Shown here: positions 1 to 11,458 of the stretch, piece after piece | How the letters are laid out: every line of letters begins with the position of its first letter | Numbering within the stretch: the first letter of the stretch is position 1 | NCBI RefSeq assembly: GCF_900094925.1 | Contig: NZ_FMAY01000002.1 | Span: 188,001-252,000, forward strand | Source: Kosakonia oryzendophytica | GTDB lineage: Bacteria; Pseudomonadota; Gammaproteobacteria; Enterobacterales; Enterobacteriaceae | Direction of reading: 5' to 3' | Length of the DNA stretch: 64,000 bases | Notes under the pieces: generated by a model | Told to the model about the DNA's origin: nothing | What the model saw: only the letters and a program-made list of their open reading frames with translations | The model's database searches: none | Translations under genes and position numbers: made by a program

Positions 1-477
1 TTGGCGCTTCCCGTTGCGGAACGGTGGTTACGCCATGCACAACTTTCTCCGGCCAATGCGCCTGCCTGCGGTCAACCGTTGTTGATTCCGGTGCGTTTAA
101 AAATTTCTGCGCAAGAGCGCGCGGCGTTGAAACAGGCGCAGCCGGTGTTGGCAAAAATGGGCATTGAATTTGTACCGGATGGCCAGTACGTAACCATTCG
201 TGCTGTGCCTTTACCCTTGCGCCAACAAAATTTACAAATCTTGATTCCCGAACTGATAGGCTACCTGGCGCAGCAGACAAGCATTGATGCGGCGAATATT
301 GCCCAATGGCTGGCTCGTCATCTGGCGAGCGATCATCCGCAATGGAGTGTGGCGCAGGCGATTACCCTGCTGGCTGACGTCGAACGGCTTTGTCCGCATC
401 TGGTGAAGTCCCCACCAGATGGTTTATTACAACCTGTTGATCTACAAACGGCGATGAACGCCCTGAATGATGAGTGA
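1..477 (+). CDS. mutL: DNA mismatch repair protein MutL, C-terminal part (5' end outside window)
   Basis: The first 158 codons are open from the window edge and match the C-terminal dimerisation domain of MutL, the mismatch-repair matchmaker that couples MutS recognition to MutH and UvrD. The N-terminal GHKL ATPase domain must lie upstream of the window, so the leading TTG is an internal Leu codon and not a start. The stop codon overlaps the start of miaA, which is the conserved mutL-miaA-hfq-hflX arrangement of enterobacteria. Identification rests on both the sequence and this gene order. Confidence 0.93.
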   Translation: MALPVAERWLRHAQLSPANAPACGQPLLIPVRLKISAQERAALKQAQPVLAKMGIEFVPDGQYVTIRAVPLPLRQQNLQILIPELIGYLAQQTSIDAANIAQWLARHLASDHPQWSVAQAITLLADVERLCPHLVKSPPDGLLQPVDLQTAMNALNDE

Positions 478-1420
478 AGTGAGTAAGGCTGGCCTGCCTA
501 AGGCTATTTTTCTGATGGGGCCGACGGCCTCGGGTAAAACGGCGTTAGCCATTGCGTTGCGTAAAGTTTTGCCTGTTGAGTTGATAAGCGTGGATTCTGC
601 CCTTATCTATCAGGGCATGGATATCGGTACCGCAAAGCCGAATGCGGAAGAGTTACACGCCGCACCGCACCGGTTGTTGGATATTCTCGACCCGGCGCAG
701 GCGTATTCCGCAGCGGATTTTCGCCGCGATGCGTTGGCGGAAATGCATGCGATCACCGAGGCAGGACGCATTCCGCTGCTGGTGGGCGGTACGATGCTCT
801 ACTTCAAGGCGCTGCTGGAGGGGTTATCACCCTTGCCATCAGCGGATGCAAAAGTCAGAGCGGACATTGAAAAACAAGCGGCAGAGCGTGGATGGGAAGC
901 GTTGCACCAGCAGTTGCGGGAGATCGATCCGGTTGCTGCAGCACGGATTCATCCAAATGATCCGCAAAGGCTTTCCCGGGCACTGGAAGTTTTTTTCATT
1001 TCGGGTAAAACTTTAACAGATCTGACGCAAACGTCGGGAGACGCTCTGCCTTACCAGGTGCATCAGTTCGCCATCGCCCCGGCGAGCCGTGAACTGCTCC
1101 ATCAACGCATTGAGCAGCGGTTTCATCAGATGTTGGCTTCAGGTTTTGAAGCAGAAGTGCGGGCGCTTTTTGCTCGCGGAGATTTGCATACGGAGATGCC
1201 TTCCATTCGTTGTGTGGGATACCGCCAGATGTGGTCGTATCTTGAAGGTGAGATTTCATACGATGAAATGGTTTATCGAGGTATTTGCGCCACGAGGCAG
1301 TTAGCCAAGCGACAGATGACATGGCTGCGCGGCTGGGATGGCGTTCACTGGTTAGAGAGTGAAAAGCCAGAAAAGTCTTACCAGGACGTGTTACAGGTTG
1401 TTCGTGCTATCGCAGGGTGA
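470..1420 (+). CDS. miaA: tRNA dimethylallyltransferase MiaA
   Basis: Transfers a dimethylallyl group from DMAPP to N6 of A37 in tRNAs that read UNN codons; MiaB then methylthiolates the product. The P-loop GPTASGKT is at residues 17-24, the catalytic [16 protein letters not shown] segment at 42-57, and the C-terminal [11 protein letters not shown] motif is present. Two ATGs lie in tandem at 467 and 470; the second gives 316 residues, the usual length, and overlaps the mutL stop by 8 bases, which suggests translational coupling. In E. coli hfq promoters lie inside miaA; I did not locate them here. Confidence 0.97.
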   Translation: MSEVSKAGLPKAIFLMGPTASGKTALAIALRKVLPVELISVDSALIYQGMDIGTAKPNAEELHAAPHRLLDILDPAQAYSAADFRRDALAEMHAITEAGRIPLLVGGTMLYFKALLEGLSPLPSADAKVRADIEKQAAERGWEALHQQLREIDPVAAARIHPNDPQRLSRALEVFFISGKTLTDLTQTSGDALPYQVHQFAIAPASRELLHQRIEQRFHQMLASGFEAEVRALFARGDLHTEMPSIRCVGYRQMWSYLEGEISYDEMVYRGICATRQLAKRQMTWLRGWDGVHWLESEKPEKSYQDVLQVVRAIAG

Positions 1421-1505
1421 ATGTGTACAATTAAGTCGTATCGTGCGCGAATTTTTTACGCAGTTTTCAGAGCCTTCGGGTTCTAAGTACAAAACAAGCA
1501 TATAA

Positions 1506-1823
<318 letters not shown>

Positions 1824-1897
1824 GGTTTTTGCTGTTTATCTACATCGGGGAGCCAGAAGATCTGCGTTCCCCGCTGATCTTTTTTGAGGGTTTACGC

Positions 1898-3178
1898 TTG
1901 TTTGACCGTTATGAAGCCGGTGAGCAGGCGGTACTGGTACACATCTATTTTTCGCAAGACAAAGATATGGAAGACCTCCAGGAGTTTGAATCTCTGGTCT
2001 CTTCCGCCGGTGTCGAAGCAATGCAGGTGATTACCGGTAGCCGTAAAGCACCGCACCCTAAGTATTTCGTTGGCGAAGGTAAAGCAGTAGAAATTGCGGA
2101 TGCCGTAAAAGCCGTGGGTGCCTCCGTTGTGCTCTTTGATCATGCGCTGACCCCTGCCCAGGAACGTAACCTGGAAAGACTGTGCGAGTGTCGTGTAATC
2201 GATCGCACCGGTCTGATTTTGGATATTTTTGCCCAGCGTGCTCGTACGCACGAGGGGAAATTGCAGGTTGAACTGGCGCAACTGCGCCACCTGGCGACGC
2301 GTCTGGTGCGTGGCTGGACCCACCTTGAGCGACAAAAAGGCGGGATTGGTTTGCGCGGTCCGGGTGAAACCCAGCTCGAAACCGACCGTCGTTTGTTGCG
2401 TAATCGTATTACCCAGATCCTGGCGCGCCTTGAGAAGGTTGAAAAGCAGCGTGAACAAGGGCGTCGCTCCCGCACGAAAGCCGATATTCCAACGGTTTCG
2501 CTGGTGGGTTATACCAACGCCGGCAAGTCGACGCTGTTTAACCAGATCACCGAAGCGCAGGTGTATGCGGCAGACCAACTGTTCGCAACGCTGGATCCCA
2601 CGCTGCGTCGTATCGATGTAGCGGATGTCGGGGAAACGGTGCTGGCGGATACCGTAGGGTTTATCCGTCATCTGCCACACGATCTGGTGGCGGCATTTAA
2701 AGCGACCTTGCAGGAGACGCGTCAGGCGACGCTGCTGATGCATGTGATCGATGCCGCCGATCTCCGTGTGCAGGAAAACATTGACGCAGTGAATACGGTG
2801 CTTGAAGAAATTGAAGCGCACGAGATCCCGACGCTGTTGGTCATGAACAAGATCGATATGCTGGAAGAGTTCGAGCCGCGTATCGACAGGGATGAAGAGA
2901 ATAAACCAATCCGCGTCTGGCTCTCTGCGCAGACCGGTGTTGGCGTACCACTGTTATTCCAGGCTTTGACGGAGCGTCTTGCCGGGGAAGTGGCGCAGCA
3001 CACGCTGCGTTTGCCTCCGCAGGAAGGGCGCCTGAGAAGTCGGTTTTATCAGCTTCAGGCAATAGAAAAAGAGTGGATGGAAGACGATGGCAGCGTAGGT
3101 ATGCAGGTGCGTATGCCGATTGTTGACTGGCGTCGACTCTGTAAACAAGAACCGGCACTCGAAGAGTACGTCGTCTGA
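1898..3178 (+). CDS. hflX: Ribosome-associated GTPase HflX
   Basis: GTPase that splits stalled or heat-damaged 70S ribosomes. The N-terminal HflX domain is followed by the G domain with G1 GYTNAGKS (204-211), G3 DTVG (251-254) and G4 NKID (317-320). The frame stays open upstream to 1829, but a TTG at 1898 preceded by TGAGGG gives exactly 426 residues, the E. coli length, and the upstream residues are unlike HflX. I therefore use the TTG start. Part of the hfq-hflX-hflK-hflC run; two short GC-rich hairpins lie in the 87-base gap before hflK. Confidence 0.95.
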   Translation: MFDRYEAGEQAVLVHIYFSQDKDMEDLQEFESLVSSAGVEAMQVITGSRKAPHPKYFVGEGKAVEIADAVKAVGASVVLFDHALTPAQERNLERLCECRVIDRTGLILDIFAQRARTHEGKLQVELAQLRHLATRLVRGWTHLERQKGGIGLRGPGETQLETDRRLLRNRITQILARLEKVEKQREQGRRSRTKADIPTVSLVGYTNAGKSTLFNQITEAQVYAADQLFATLDPTLRRIDVADVGETVLADTVGFIRHLPHDLVAAFKATLQETRQATLLMHVIDAADLRVQENIDAVNTVLEEIEAHEIPTLLVMNKIDMLEEFEPRIDRDEENKPIRVWLSAQTGVGVPLLFQALTERLAGEVAQHTLRLPPQEGRLRSRFYQLQAIEKEWMEDDGSVGMQVRMPIVDWRRLCKQEPALEEYVV

Positions 3179-3265
3179 CCGGCACAGGCCTGAAGATTTT
3201 TCCCCTTTGGGGGTGCCCGCCAGTTCGGGCATACACCGCACGATAGACATATATGGAGCACATAC

Positions 3266-4522
3266 ATGGCGTGGAATCAGCCCGGTAACAACGGACAAGA
3301 CCGCGACCCGTGGGGAAGCAGCAAACCAGGCGGCAACTCTGAGGGAAATGGAAACAAAGGCGGTCGCGATCAGGGGCCACCTGATCTGGATGATATCTTC
3401 CGCAAACTGAGCAAAAAGCTCGGTGGCTTGGGCGGGGGTAAGAGCTCAGGCGGCGGCAATCCAGGTTCTTCTGGCCCGCGCAGTCATATGGGTGGGCGCG
3501 TTGTCGGCATCGTTGCCGCAGCCGCCGTGATTATCTGGGCTGCTACCGGGTTCTACACCATCAAAGAAGCGGAACGCGGCGTGGTTACCCGCTTTGGTAA
3601 GTTCAGCCACCTGGTGGAGCCGGGTCTGAACTGGAAGCCGACCTTTATTGATAATGTCACTGCCGTCAACGTCGAGTCCGTGCGTGAACTGGCCGCGTCC
3701 GGCGTTATGCTCACCTCTGATGAGAACGTGGTTCGCGTTGAGATGAACGTGCAATACCGCGTGACCGATCCGGAGCGTTACCTGTTCAGCGTGACCAGCG
3801 CCGACGACAGCCTGCGTCAGGCGACGGACAGCGCCCTGCGTGGTGTGATCGGTAAATACGTGATGGATCGCATTCTGACCGAAGGCCGTACCGTTATTCG
3901 TAGCGATACCCAGCGTGAGCTGGAAGAGACCATTCGTCCGTATAACATGGGTATCACCCTGCTGGACGTTAACTTCCAGGCCGCTCGTCCGCCGGAAGAG
4001 GTGAAAGCCGCGTTTGATGATGCTATCGCCGCCCGTGAAAACGAGCAGCAATATATTCGTGAAGCGGAAGCGTACACCAACGAAGTGCAGCCGCGTGCTA
4101 ATGGTCAGGCGCAGCGTATCCTCGAAGAGGCGCGCGCTTATAAAACGCAGACCATTCTGGAAGCACAGGGTGAAGTGGCTCGCTTTGCGAAGTTGCTGCC
4201 GGAATACAAAGCCGCGCCGGAAATCACCCGCGAGCGTCTGTATATCGAGACCATGGAAAAAGTGCTGAGTCATACTCGCAAAGTGCTGGTGAACGATAAA
4301 GGCGGCAACCTGATGGTGCTGCCGCTGGACCAGATGCTGAAAGGTGGCAATGCGCCTGCGGCAAAGAGTGACAGCAGTGGCGCGAACAACTTGCTGCGCC
4401 TGCCGCCTGCGTCCAACTCTGGTAGCAGTGCGAACAGCGCCCCCGCAACGTCTGCGGGAGACATCATGGACCAACGCCGCGTTAACGCGCAGCGTAACGA
4501 CTACCAGCGTCAGGGGGAATAA
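3266..4522 (+). CDS. hflK: FtsH regulator subunit HflK (SPFH family)
   Basis: With HflC it forms the periplasmic HflKC cage around the membrane protease FtsH and modulates substrate access. The 418 residues comprise a Gly/Asn/Ser-rich cytoplasmic N-terminus (about 1-75), one membrane segment (about 79-97), the SPFH/band-7 domain starting near the KEAERGVVTRFG motif, a long charged helical region rich in EAEAY and ARAYKTQ, and a low-complexity Ser/Asn C-terminus. The stop is 2 bases before hflC, which fits tight co-translation of the two subunits. Confidence 0.97.
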   Translation: MAWNQPGNNGQDRDPWGSSKPGGNSEGNGNKGGRDQGPPDLDDIFRKLSKKLGGLGGGKSSGGGNPGSSGPRSHMGGRVVGIVAAAAVIIWAATGFYTIKEAERGVVTRFGKFSHLVEPGLNWKPTFIDNVTAVNVESVRELAASGVMLTSDENVVRVEMNVQYRVTDPERYLFSVTSADDSLRQATDSALRGVIGKYVMDRILTEGRTVIRSDTQRELEETIRPYNMGITLLDVNFQAARPPEEVKAAFDDAIAARENEQQYIREAEAYTNEVQPRANGQAQRILEEARAYKTQTILEAQGEVARFAKLLPEYKAAPEITRERLYIETMEKVLSHTRKVLVNDKGGNLMVLPLDQMLKGGNAPAAKSDSSGANNLLRLPPASNSGSSANSAPATSAGDIMDQRRVNAQRNDYQRQGE

Positions 4523-4524
4523 CG

Positions 4525-5529
4525 ATGCGTAAGTCAGTTATCGCGATCATCATCATCGTGCTGGTAGTGCTCTACACCTCCATTTTTGTGGTGAAAGAGG
4601 GTGAGCGCGGCATTTCACTGCGCTTTGGTAAAGTTCTGCGCGACGATGACAACAAACCATTGGTGTTTGCGCCAGGCCTGCACTTCAAACTGCCATTTAT
4701 TGAATCGGTTAAAATGCTGGATGCCCGTATCCAGACCATGGATAACCAGGCGGATCGCTTTGTCACTAAAGAGAAGAAAGATCTGATCGTCGACTCCTAC
4801 ATTAAGTGGCGCATCAGTGATTTCAGCCGCTACTATCTGGCGACCGGCGGCGGTGACGTCTCCCAGGCAGAAGTTCTGCTGAAACGTAAGTTCTCTGACC
4901 GTCTGCGTTCTGAAATCGGCCGTCTGGATGTGCGTGACATCGTGACCGACTCCCGTGGTCGTTTGACGCTGGAAGTGCGCGATGCGCTGAACTCCGGTTC
5001 CGCGGGTACTGAAGATGAAGTGTCGACCCCGGCGGCAGATGATGCGATTGCCAAGGCCGCTGAACGCGTCACCGAAGAAACGAACGGTAAAGTACCGGTC
5101 ATTAACCCGAACAGTATGGCAGCGTTAGGTATTGAAGTGGTGGATGTGCGTATCAAGCAGATCAACCTGCCGACCGAAGTGTCCGAGGCGATTTACAACC
5201 GTATGCGCGCCGAGCGTGAAGCGGTAGCCCGTCGTCACCGTTCGCAAGGTCAGGAAGAGGCGGAAAAACTGCGCGCCACTGCGGATTACGAAGTGACCAA
5301 AACGTTGGCGGAATCTGAGCGTCAGGGGCGTATCCTGCGCGGTGAAGGCGATGCGGAAGCGGCGAAGCTGTTCGCCGATGCCTTTAGCCAGGATCCGGAC
5401 TTTTATGCCTTTATCCGTAGCCTGCGCGCGTATGAAAGCAGCTTCGAGAGCAACCAGGATGTGATGGTGCTCAGCCCGGACAGCGATTTCTTCCGTTATA
5501 TGAAGACACCGAGTTCCGCGACACGCTAA
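4525..5529 (+). CDS. hflC: FtsH regulator subunit HflC (SPFH family)
   Basis: Partner of HflK in the HflKC complex that controls FtsH proteolysis at the inner membrane. The 334 residues begin with a single membrane anchor (about 4-21), then KEGERGISLRFGKV opens the band-7 domain; the C-terminal half is a charged helix with repeated Ala/Glu. The length equals that of E. coli. It is the last gene before a strong hairpin terminator at about 5555. Confidence 0.97.
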   Translation: MRKSVIAIIIIVLVVLYTSIFVVKEGERGISLRFGKVLRDDDNKPLVFAPGLHFKLPFIESVKMLDARIQTMDNQADRFVTKEKKDLIVDSYIKWRISDFSRYYLATGGGDVSQAEVLLKRKFSDRLRSEIGRLDVRDIVTDSRGRLTLEVRDALNSGSAGTEDEVSTPAADDAIAKAAERVTEETNGKVPVINPNSMAALGIEVVDVRIKQINLPTEVSEAIYNRMRAEREAVARRHRSQGQEEAEKLRATADYEVTKTLAESERQGRILRGEGDAEAAKLFADAFSQDPDFYAFIRSLRAYESSFESNQDVMVLSPDSDFFRYMKTPSSATR

Positions 5530-5554
5530 GATAGCGTCAGCGGTTTTCATGATA

Positions 5555-5592
5555 AAAAAACCACCGCCCGATTTTAGGCGGTGGTTTTCTTT
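5555..5592 (+). terminator. Intrinsic terminator after hflC
   Basis: The stem CCACCGCC (5561-5568) pairs with GGCGGTGG (5577-5584) around an 8-base loop, followed by TTTTCTTTTT. An A-run on the 5' side would also make it functional on the other strand. It separates hflXKC from yjeT, although read-through could supply yjeT. Confidence 0.85.
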
Positions 5593-5607
5593 TTGGAAGG
5601 ATCAGAA

Positions 5608-5805
5608 ATGAATTCAACAATATGGCTTGCCCTGGCGCTGGTACTGGTGTTTGAAGGCCTTGGTCCGATGTTCTATCCGCGCGCATGGCGTCGTATGATC
5701 GCCTCCCTGAGTTTGCTGCCGGATCATATTTTGCGTCGTTTTGGCGGTGGGCTTGTGGTTGCGGGAGTGGTTATCTACTACATGTTGAGGAAAACGATTG
5801 GCTGA
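5608..5805 (+). CDS. yjeT: Small inner-membrane protein YjeT (DUF2065)
   Basis: A 65-residue protein with two hydrophobic segments (about 3-20 and 44-60) joined by a short basic loop, and a C-terminal MLRKTIG. Length and sequence match E. coli YjeT, a DUF2065 protein of unknown function whose gene lies between hflC and purA in enterobacteria. The ATG at 5608 has GGAAGG upstream; the frame extends further 5' but only through the terminator, so the longer form is unlikely. No function is assigned. Confidence 0.9.
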   Translation: MNSTIWLALALVLVFEGLGPMFYPRAWRRMIASLSLLPDHILRRFGGGLVVAGVVIYYMLRKTIG

Positions 5806-5885
5806 AGCAAAAGCGGTTATTTTGCTGTCATTTTGCCCGGAAAAAGTGCTGAATCTGAAAAAAAGCGGTGGTAGAATCCATTTTT

Positions 5886-5901
5886 AAGCAAACGGTGATT
5901 T
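5886..5901 (+). promoter_or_regulatory. Probable PurR operator before purA
   Basis: AAGCAAACGGTGATTT sits just upstream of the purA start and retains the GCAAACG core of the PurR consensus (ACGCAAACGTTTTCNT), with mismatches in the right half. E. coli purA is known to be PurR-repressed. The match here is partial, and assignment leans on that precedent. Confidence 0.55.
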
Positions 5902-5904
5902 TGA

Positions 5905-7206
<1,302 letters not shown>

Positions 7207-7214
7207 TGCTGTTC

Positions 7215-7250
7215 CGGGGCGTGTTGATCGCGCCCCGTCTCCTCGCTTTT
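7215..7250 (+). terminator. Probable terminator after purA
   Basis: CGGGGCG (7215-7221) can pair with CGCCCCG (7231-7237). The T-run (TTTTTTT) starts about 9 bases after the stem, which is farther than usual, so activity is uncertain. Confidence 0.45.
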
Positions 7251-7357
7251 TTTACCCTTCTGTTCAAATAAATTAGCGGCCTGACAGCTGGCTGGTTTAT
7301 CATCAATAGAGTTAATACCTGTGGGTATCTCACCCTTTCCCATTTATTGAGGTTGAT

Positions 7358-7783
7358 GTGCAGTTAACAAGCTTTACCGATTACGGTTTACGCGCCCTGA
7401 TTTACATGGCGTCGCTGCCGGAAGGACAAATGACCAACATTACTGAAGTAACGGAAACGTATGGTGTGTCCCGTAATCATATGGTTAAGATAATCAATCA
7501 ACTCAGTCGTGAAGGCTATGTCGCGGCCGTCCGTGGGAAAAACGGTGGGATTCGCCTGGGCAAACCGGCGCAGGATATTCGTATTGGTGATGTTGTGCGC
7601 TCCCTCGAACCCCTTTCGCTGGTCAATTGCAGCAGTGAATTCTGCCATATCACCAGCGCCTGTCGCCTCAAAATGGCGCTTTCCAAAGCCGTGAAAAGTT
7701 TTCTCAAGGAGCTGGATAACTACACGCTTGCCGATTTGGTTGAAGAGAATCAACCGCTTTACAAATTATTGCTGGTGGAATGA
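7358..7783 (+). CDS. nsrR: Nitric-oxide-sensing repressor NsrR (Rrf2 family)
   Basis: Iron-sulfur repressor that releases DNA when its cluster reacts with nitric oxide. The 141 residues hold an N-terminal winged helix (about 1-60) and the three cluster cysteines Cys91, Cys96 and Cys102. The start is GTG at 7358, as in E. coli. It lies 38 bases upstream of rnr and probably shares its transcript, the conserved order. A consensus NsrR box occurs upstream of ytfE in this window at 33944-33966, so regulator and target are both present. Confidence 0.97.
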   Translation: MQLTSFTDYGLRALIYMASLPEGQMTNITEVTETYGVSRNHMVKIINQLSREGYVAAVRGKNGGIRLGKPAQDIRIGDVVRSLEPLSLVNCSSEFCHITSACRLKMALSKAVKSFLKELDNYTLADLVEENQPLYKLLLVE

Positions 7784-7821
7784 CGAAAATTACCGCCAGA
7801 GCTGACAACGGAGGAACCGCA

Positions 7822-10257
7822 ATGTCACAAGATCCTTTCCTCGAACGCGAATCTGAAAAATACACCAACCCCATTCCCAGCCGCGAATTCATCCTCGATC
7901 ACTTAGCAAAACGTGAAAAACCCGCCAGCCGGGACGAACTGGCCGTTGAGTTGAACATCGAAGGCGAAGAACAAAACGAAGCGCTACGCCGCCGTCTGCG
8001 TGCCATGGAGCGCGACGGACAATTGGTCTTTACCCGCCGCCAGTGCTATGCCTTACCGGAACGCCTGGACCTGCTGAAAGGCGTGGTCATTGGCCACCGC
8101 GACGGCTACGGCTTCTTGCGCGTAGAAGGGCGTAAAGACGATCTCTACCTCTCCAGCGAACAGATGAAAACCTGCATCCATGGCGATCAGGTGCTGGCAC
8201 AACCGCTTGGCGCGGATCGCAAAGGTCGCCGTGAAGCGCGCATTGTACGTATCCTGGTGCCGAAAACCAGCCAGATTGTTGGCCGCTACTTTACCGACGC
8301 CGGCGTGGGTTTTGTGGTGCCGGACGACAGCCGGTTGAGCTTTGATATCTTAATCCCCCCGGAAGAGATCATGGGCGCTCGCATGGGCTTCGTAGTGGTG
8401 GTGGAGCTGACGCAGCGACCGACCCGTCGCACCAAAGCGCTGGGGAAAATCGTCGAAGTGCTTGGCGATAATATGGGAACCGGCATGGCAGTGGATATGG
8501 CGCTGCGCACCCATGAAATTCCCTACCTGTGGCCGACAGAAGTTGAAAAAGAGATTGCCGGGCTGAAAGAGCAGGTGCCGGAAGAAGCAAAAGTGGGCCG
8601 CGTGGATTTACGCGATCTGCCGCTCGTTACCATCGACGGCGAAGATGCTCGCGACTTTGATGACGCCGTGTTCTGCGAGAAAAAACGCGGCGGTGGCTGG
8701 CGCTTATGGGTAGCAATTGCCGATGTGAGTTACTACGTGCGTCACGGCACTGCGCTGGACAACGAAGCACGCAACCGCGGCACGTCGGTCTACTTCCCGT
8801 CGCAAGTGGTGCCGATGCTGCCGGAAGTGCTCTCTAACGGTCTGTGCTCTCTGAACCCGCAGGTGGATCGGTTGTGTATGGTCTGCGAAATGACCATCTC
8901 AGCAAAAGGCCGTTTAACCGGCTTTAAATTCTACGAAGCGGTGATGAGTTCGCACGCGCGGCTGACCTATACCAAAGTGTGGCATATCCTTCAGGGCGAT
9001 CAGGATCTGCGCGAGCAATATGCGCCGCTGGTGAAGCACATTGAAGAGCTGCATAACCTGTATAAAGTCCTCGACCAGGCGCGTGCAGAACGTGGCGGCA
9101 TCTCGTTTGAAAGCGAAGAAGCGAAGTTTATCTTCAATGCTGAGCGTCGCATCGAACGCATTGAACAGACCCAGCGCAACGATGCGCACAAACTGATTGA
9201 AGAGTGCATGATCCTCGCCAATATCTCCGCCGCGCGCTTTGTGGAGAAAGCCAGCGAGCCTGCGCTGTTCCGTATTCACGATAAACCCTCTAACGACGCG
9301 ATCACGGCGTTCCGCAGTGTGCTCGCTGAGCTCGGTCTGGAACTGCCTGGCGGCAACAAACCCGAGCCGCGCGACTATGCGGAGCTGCTGGAGTCGATTG
9401 CCGATCGCCCGGATCATGAGATGCTGCAAACCATGCTGCTGCGCTCTATGAAACAGGCGATCTACGATCCGGAAAACCGCGGCCACTTTGGGCTGGCGCT
9501 GCAATCCTACGCACACTTTACTTCACCGATTCGCCGTTACCCGGATCTGTCGTTGCACCGCGCCATTAAATATCTGCTGGCGAAAGAGCAGGGGCTGAAA
9601 GGCAACAGCACCGAAACCGGCGGCTGGCATTACAGCATGGAAGAGGTGCTGCAACTGGGCCAGCACTGTTCGATGACCGAACGTCGCGCTGATGAAGCCA
9701 CGCGTGAAGTGTCGGACTGGCTGAAATGCGACTTTATGCAGGATCAGGTAGGCAACATCTTCCCGGGTGTGATCGCCAGCGTGACCGGCTTTGGTTTCTT
9801 TGTGCGCCTGGATGATCTCTTTATTGATGGTCTGGTGCATGTCTCTTCGCTGGATAATGACTACTATCGCTTTGACCAGATTGGTCAGCGTTTGATTGGC
9901 GAATCCGGCGGGCAGACTTACCGTTTGGGCGACCGCGTGCAGGTGAAAGTCGAAGCGGTCAATATGGACGAGCGTAAGATCGACTTCTCGCTGATCTCCA
10001 GCGAACGCGGTCCGCGCAATGTCGGTAAAACCGAGCGTGAACGCAGCAAGAAAGGCCCGGCAGGAAAAAAAGTCGCCGGGAAAAAACCGCCGCGCCGCCA
10101 GATGGGCAAAAAGGTGAACTTTGAGCCGGACAGCGCCTTCCGCGGCGAACCGGGGAAAGGCAAACCGAAAAAAGCCAAAAAACCGTCGGCGAAGACGCAA
10201 AAAATCGCCGCCGCCACCAAAGCAAAACGTGCGGCGAAAAAGAAAGTCGCGCAGTAA
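7822..10257 (+). CDS. rnr: Exoribonuclease R
   Basis: Processive 3'-5' exoribonuclease able to degrade structured RNA; acts in rRNA quality control, tmRNA maturation and cold adaptation. Order: an N-terminal helix-turn-helix (about 20-85), cold-shock domains, the RNB catalytic domain with the Asp cluster D272, D278, D280 and D281, the [12 protein letters not shown] motif, an S1 domain (about 640-725) and a Lys-rich tail. The frame opens at 7780, but the ATG at 7822, preceded by GGAGGAACC, gives the family start MSQDP and 811 residues. It overlaps nothing and ends at a strong terminator. Confidence 0.97.
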   Translation: MSQDPFLERESEKYTNPIPSREFILDHLAKREKPASRDELAVELNIEGEEQNEALRRRLRAMERDGQLVFTRRQCYALPERLDLLKGVVIGHRDGYGFLRVEGRKDDLYLSSEQMKTCIHGDQVLAQPLGADRKGRREARIVRILVPKTSQIVGRYFTDAGVGFVVPDDSRLSFDILIPPEEIMGARMGFVVVVELTQRPTRRTKALGKIVEVLGDNMGTGMAVDMALRTHEIPYLWPTEVEKEIAGLKEQVPEEAKVGRVDLRDLPLVTIDGEDARDFDDAVFCEKKRGGGWRLWVAIADVSYYVRHGTALDNEARNRGTSVYFPSQVVPMLPEVLSNGLCSLNPQVDRLCMVCEMTISAKGRLTGFKFYEAVMSSHARLTYTKVWHILQGDQDLREQYAPLVKHIEELHNLYKVLDQARAERGGISFESEEAKFIFNAERRIERIEQTQRNDAHKLIEECMILANISAARFVEKASEPALFRIHDKPSNDAITAFRSVLAELGLELPGGNKPEPRDYAELLESIADRPDHEMLQTMLLRSMKQAIYDPENRGHFGLALQSYAHFTSPIRRYPDLSLHRAIKYLLAKEQGLKGNSTETGGWHYSMEEVLQLGQHCSMTERRADEATREVSDWLKCDFMQDQVGNIFPGVIASVTGFGFFVRLDDLFIDGLVHVSSLDNDYYRFDQIGQRLIGESGGQTYRLGDRVQVKVEAVNMDERKIDFSLISSERGPRNVGKTERERSKKGPAGKKVAGKKPPRRQMGKKVNFEPDSAFRGEPGKGKPKKAKKPSAKTQKIAAATKAKRAAKKKVAQ

Positions 10258-10265
10258 TATTCCCG

Positions 10266-10293
10266 AACCCCTTCCTGTGAAGGGGTTTTTTTA
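10266..10293 (+). terminator. Intrinsic terminator after rnr
   Basis: AACCCCTT (10266-10273) pairs with AAGGGGTT (10280-10287) around CCTGTG, followed by TTTTTTAT. It marks the boundary between the core nsrR-rnr unit and the accessory block that follows. Confidence 0.85.
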
Positions 10294-10334
10294 TGGTTAG
10301 TTATTTTCTGCAAATCGATATTTAGTATTTATCG

Positions 10335-10414
10335 TTAGTCTGCGCAGCCAGATGTATATAGTGAATACCCATCTCTTATTCACCGAATAAAAAACCGAAG
10401 CCTTTTCGCTTCGG
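10335..10414 (+). promoter_or_regulatory. Candidate promoter and leader hairpin of the sulfonate/amino-acid locus
   Basis: TTAGTC (10335-10340) and TATAGT (10357-10362), 16 bases apart, could be -35 and -10 boxes. Downstream, CCGAAGC (10395-10401) pairs with GCTTCGG (10408-10414), placing a stable hairpin in the predicted leader 16 bases before the AAGGAG ribosome binding site. On the opposite strand this hairpin is followed by TTTTTTATT and looks like an intrinsic terminator. Both assignments are inferred from sequence only. Confidence 0.4.
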
Positions 10415-10441
10415 CATATCTCTGTTTTGCAAGGAGCGATT

Positions 10442-11458
10442 ATGCATCTGGCCCGTTTTCCCCGCCTGACATTAGGTCATTTTCCAACGCCGTTGGAACC
10501 GCTGAATAATCTAAGCGCATTACTGGGTGGCCCCAAATTATGGATCAAACGCGACGACGCCACGGGTCTTGCGACCGGCGGCAATAAAACCCGCAAACTG
10601 GAGTTCTTACTGGCGGATGCGCTGGCCTTAAACGCCGACGTCATTATTACCCAGGGAGCGACACAATCGAACCATGTGCGTCAGACCATTGCCGCTGCGG
10701 CGAAACTCGGGTTACCGACCAAAGTGCTGCTGGAAAAGCGGGTAACGGATTTTGGCGAAGCGTATCAGCGTTCCGGCAACATCCTGCTGGATGAGTTATT
10801 GGGTGGCGAGATCGTTGCTCATCTGCCGGGCGGTACGGATATGCAGCAGGCCATGGAAGAGCTGGCGCAACAGCTGCGCGAGCAAGGGCACAACCCGTAT
10901 GTCATTCCCGGTGGCGGTTCAAATCCAATCGGTGCGCTGGGCTATGTTGCCTGTGCGGAAGAGCTGCTGTTCCAGTCATCCCAGCTACGTTTGCGCATTG
11001 ACAGCGTGGTGCATGCTACTGGCAGCACCGGTACACAAGCCGGGCTGGTGGCTGGGTTTAGCGCCACCAATAGCCAGGTGCCGGTACTGGGCATCAGCGT
11101 TCGCGCGCCGAAAGCGAAGCAGGAAGAGAATGTCTGGACGCTGGCATCACGTACTCGCGAACTGCTTGGCGTGAAGGGGGAGCTGCCGCGCGAAGCGGTG
11201 GTGGCTAACAGCGATTACGTGGGCGATGGCTACGGTCTGCCAACAGAAAGCATGCTGGAAGCGCTGACGCTGTTTGCCCGTCACGAAGGTATTTTGCTTG
11301 ATCCGGTCTACTCCGGAAAAGGCGCCGCCGGGCTTATTGATTTGATCCGTAAAGGCCACTTTAGTCGTGACGAAAACGTGGTGTTTATTCACACAGGCGG
11401 TTCGGCCGGATTATTTGGTTATCGTCAGGTGCTGGAGGCGCACGTCCGCCATGGCTAA
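10442..11458 (+). CDS. PLP-dependent D-cysteine desulfhydrase / cysteate sulfo-lyase family enzyme
   Basis: A 338-residue fold-type-II PLP enzyme of the ACC deaminase/D-cysteine desulfhydrase family. The Schiff-base lysine is Lys49 in [10 protein letters not shown], and the phosphate/carboxylate-binding [13 protein letters not shown] and C-terminal [11 protein letters not shown] are present. Family members release pyruvate and ammonia from D-cysteine (giving sulfide) or L-cysteate (giving sulfite). The sequence is clearly diverged from E. coli DcyD, whose gene normally sits by fliY, so this is probably a second family member. The neighbouring TauABC-like importer makes a sulfonated substrate such as cysteate plausible, but specificity is inference. 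The ATG at 10442 has AAGGAG 5 bases upstream. Confidence 0.85.
   Translation: MHLARFPRLTLGHFPTPLEPLNNLSALLGGPKLWIKRDDATGLATGGNKTRKLEFLLADALALNADVIITQGATQSNHVRQTIAAAAKLGLPTKVLLEKRVTDFGEAYQRSGNILLDELLGGEIVAHLPGGTDMQQAMEELAQQLREQGHNPYVIPGGGSNPIGALGYVACAEELLFQSSQLRLRIDSVVHATGSTGTQAGLVAGFSATNSQVPVLGISVRAPKAKQEENVWTLASRTRELLGVKGELPREAVVANSDYVGDGYGLPTESMLEALTLFARHEGILLDPVYSGKGAAGLIDLIRKGHFSRDENVVFIHTGGSAGLFGYRQVLEAHVRHG

Noticed and set aside
1829-1897. N-terminal extension of hflX to 1829
   Set aside because: The extra 23 residues are not found in HflX proteins; the TTG at 1898 has a ribosome binding site and gives 426 residues.
1892-2821. 309-codon minus-strand frame opposite hflX
   Set aside because: Antisense shadow of hflX with no family features; hflX matches its family along the whole length.
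3446-4474. 342-codon minus-strand frame opposite hflK
   Set aside because: Shadow of hflK; no promoter, ribosome binding site or known domain.
11367-11450. 28-residue N-terminal extension of the racemase
   Set aside because: It lies inside the upstream PLP-enzyme gene; the ATG at 11451 begins directly before the conserved GVLGGMGP motif.
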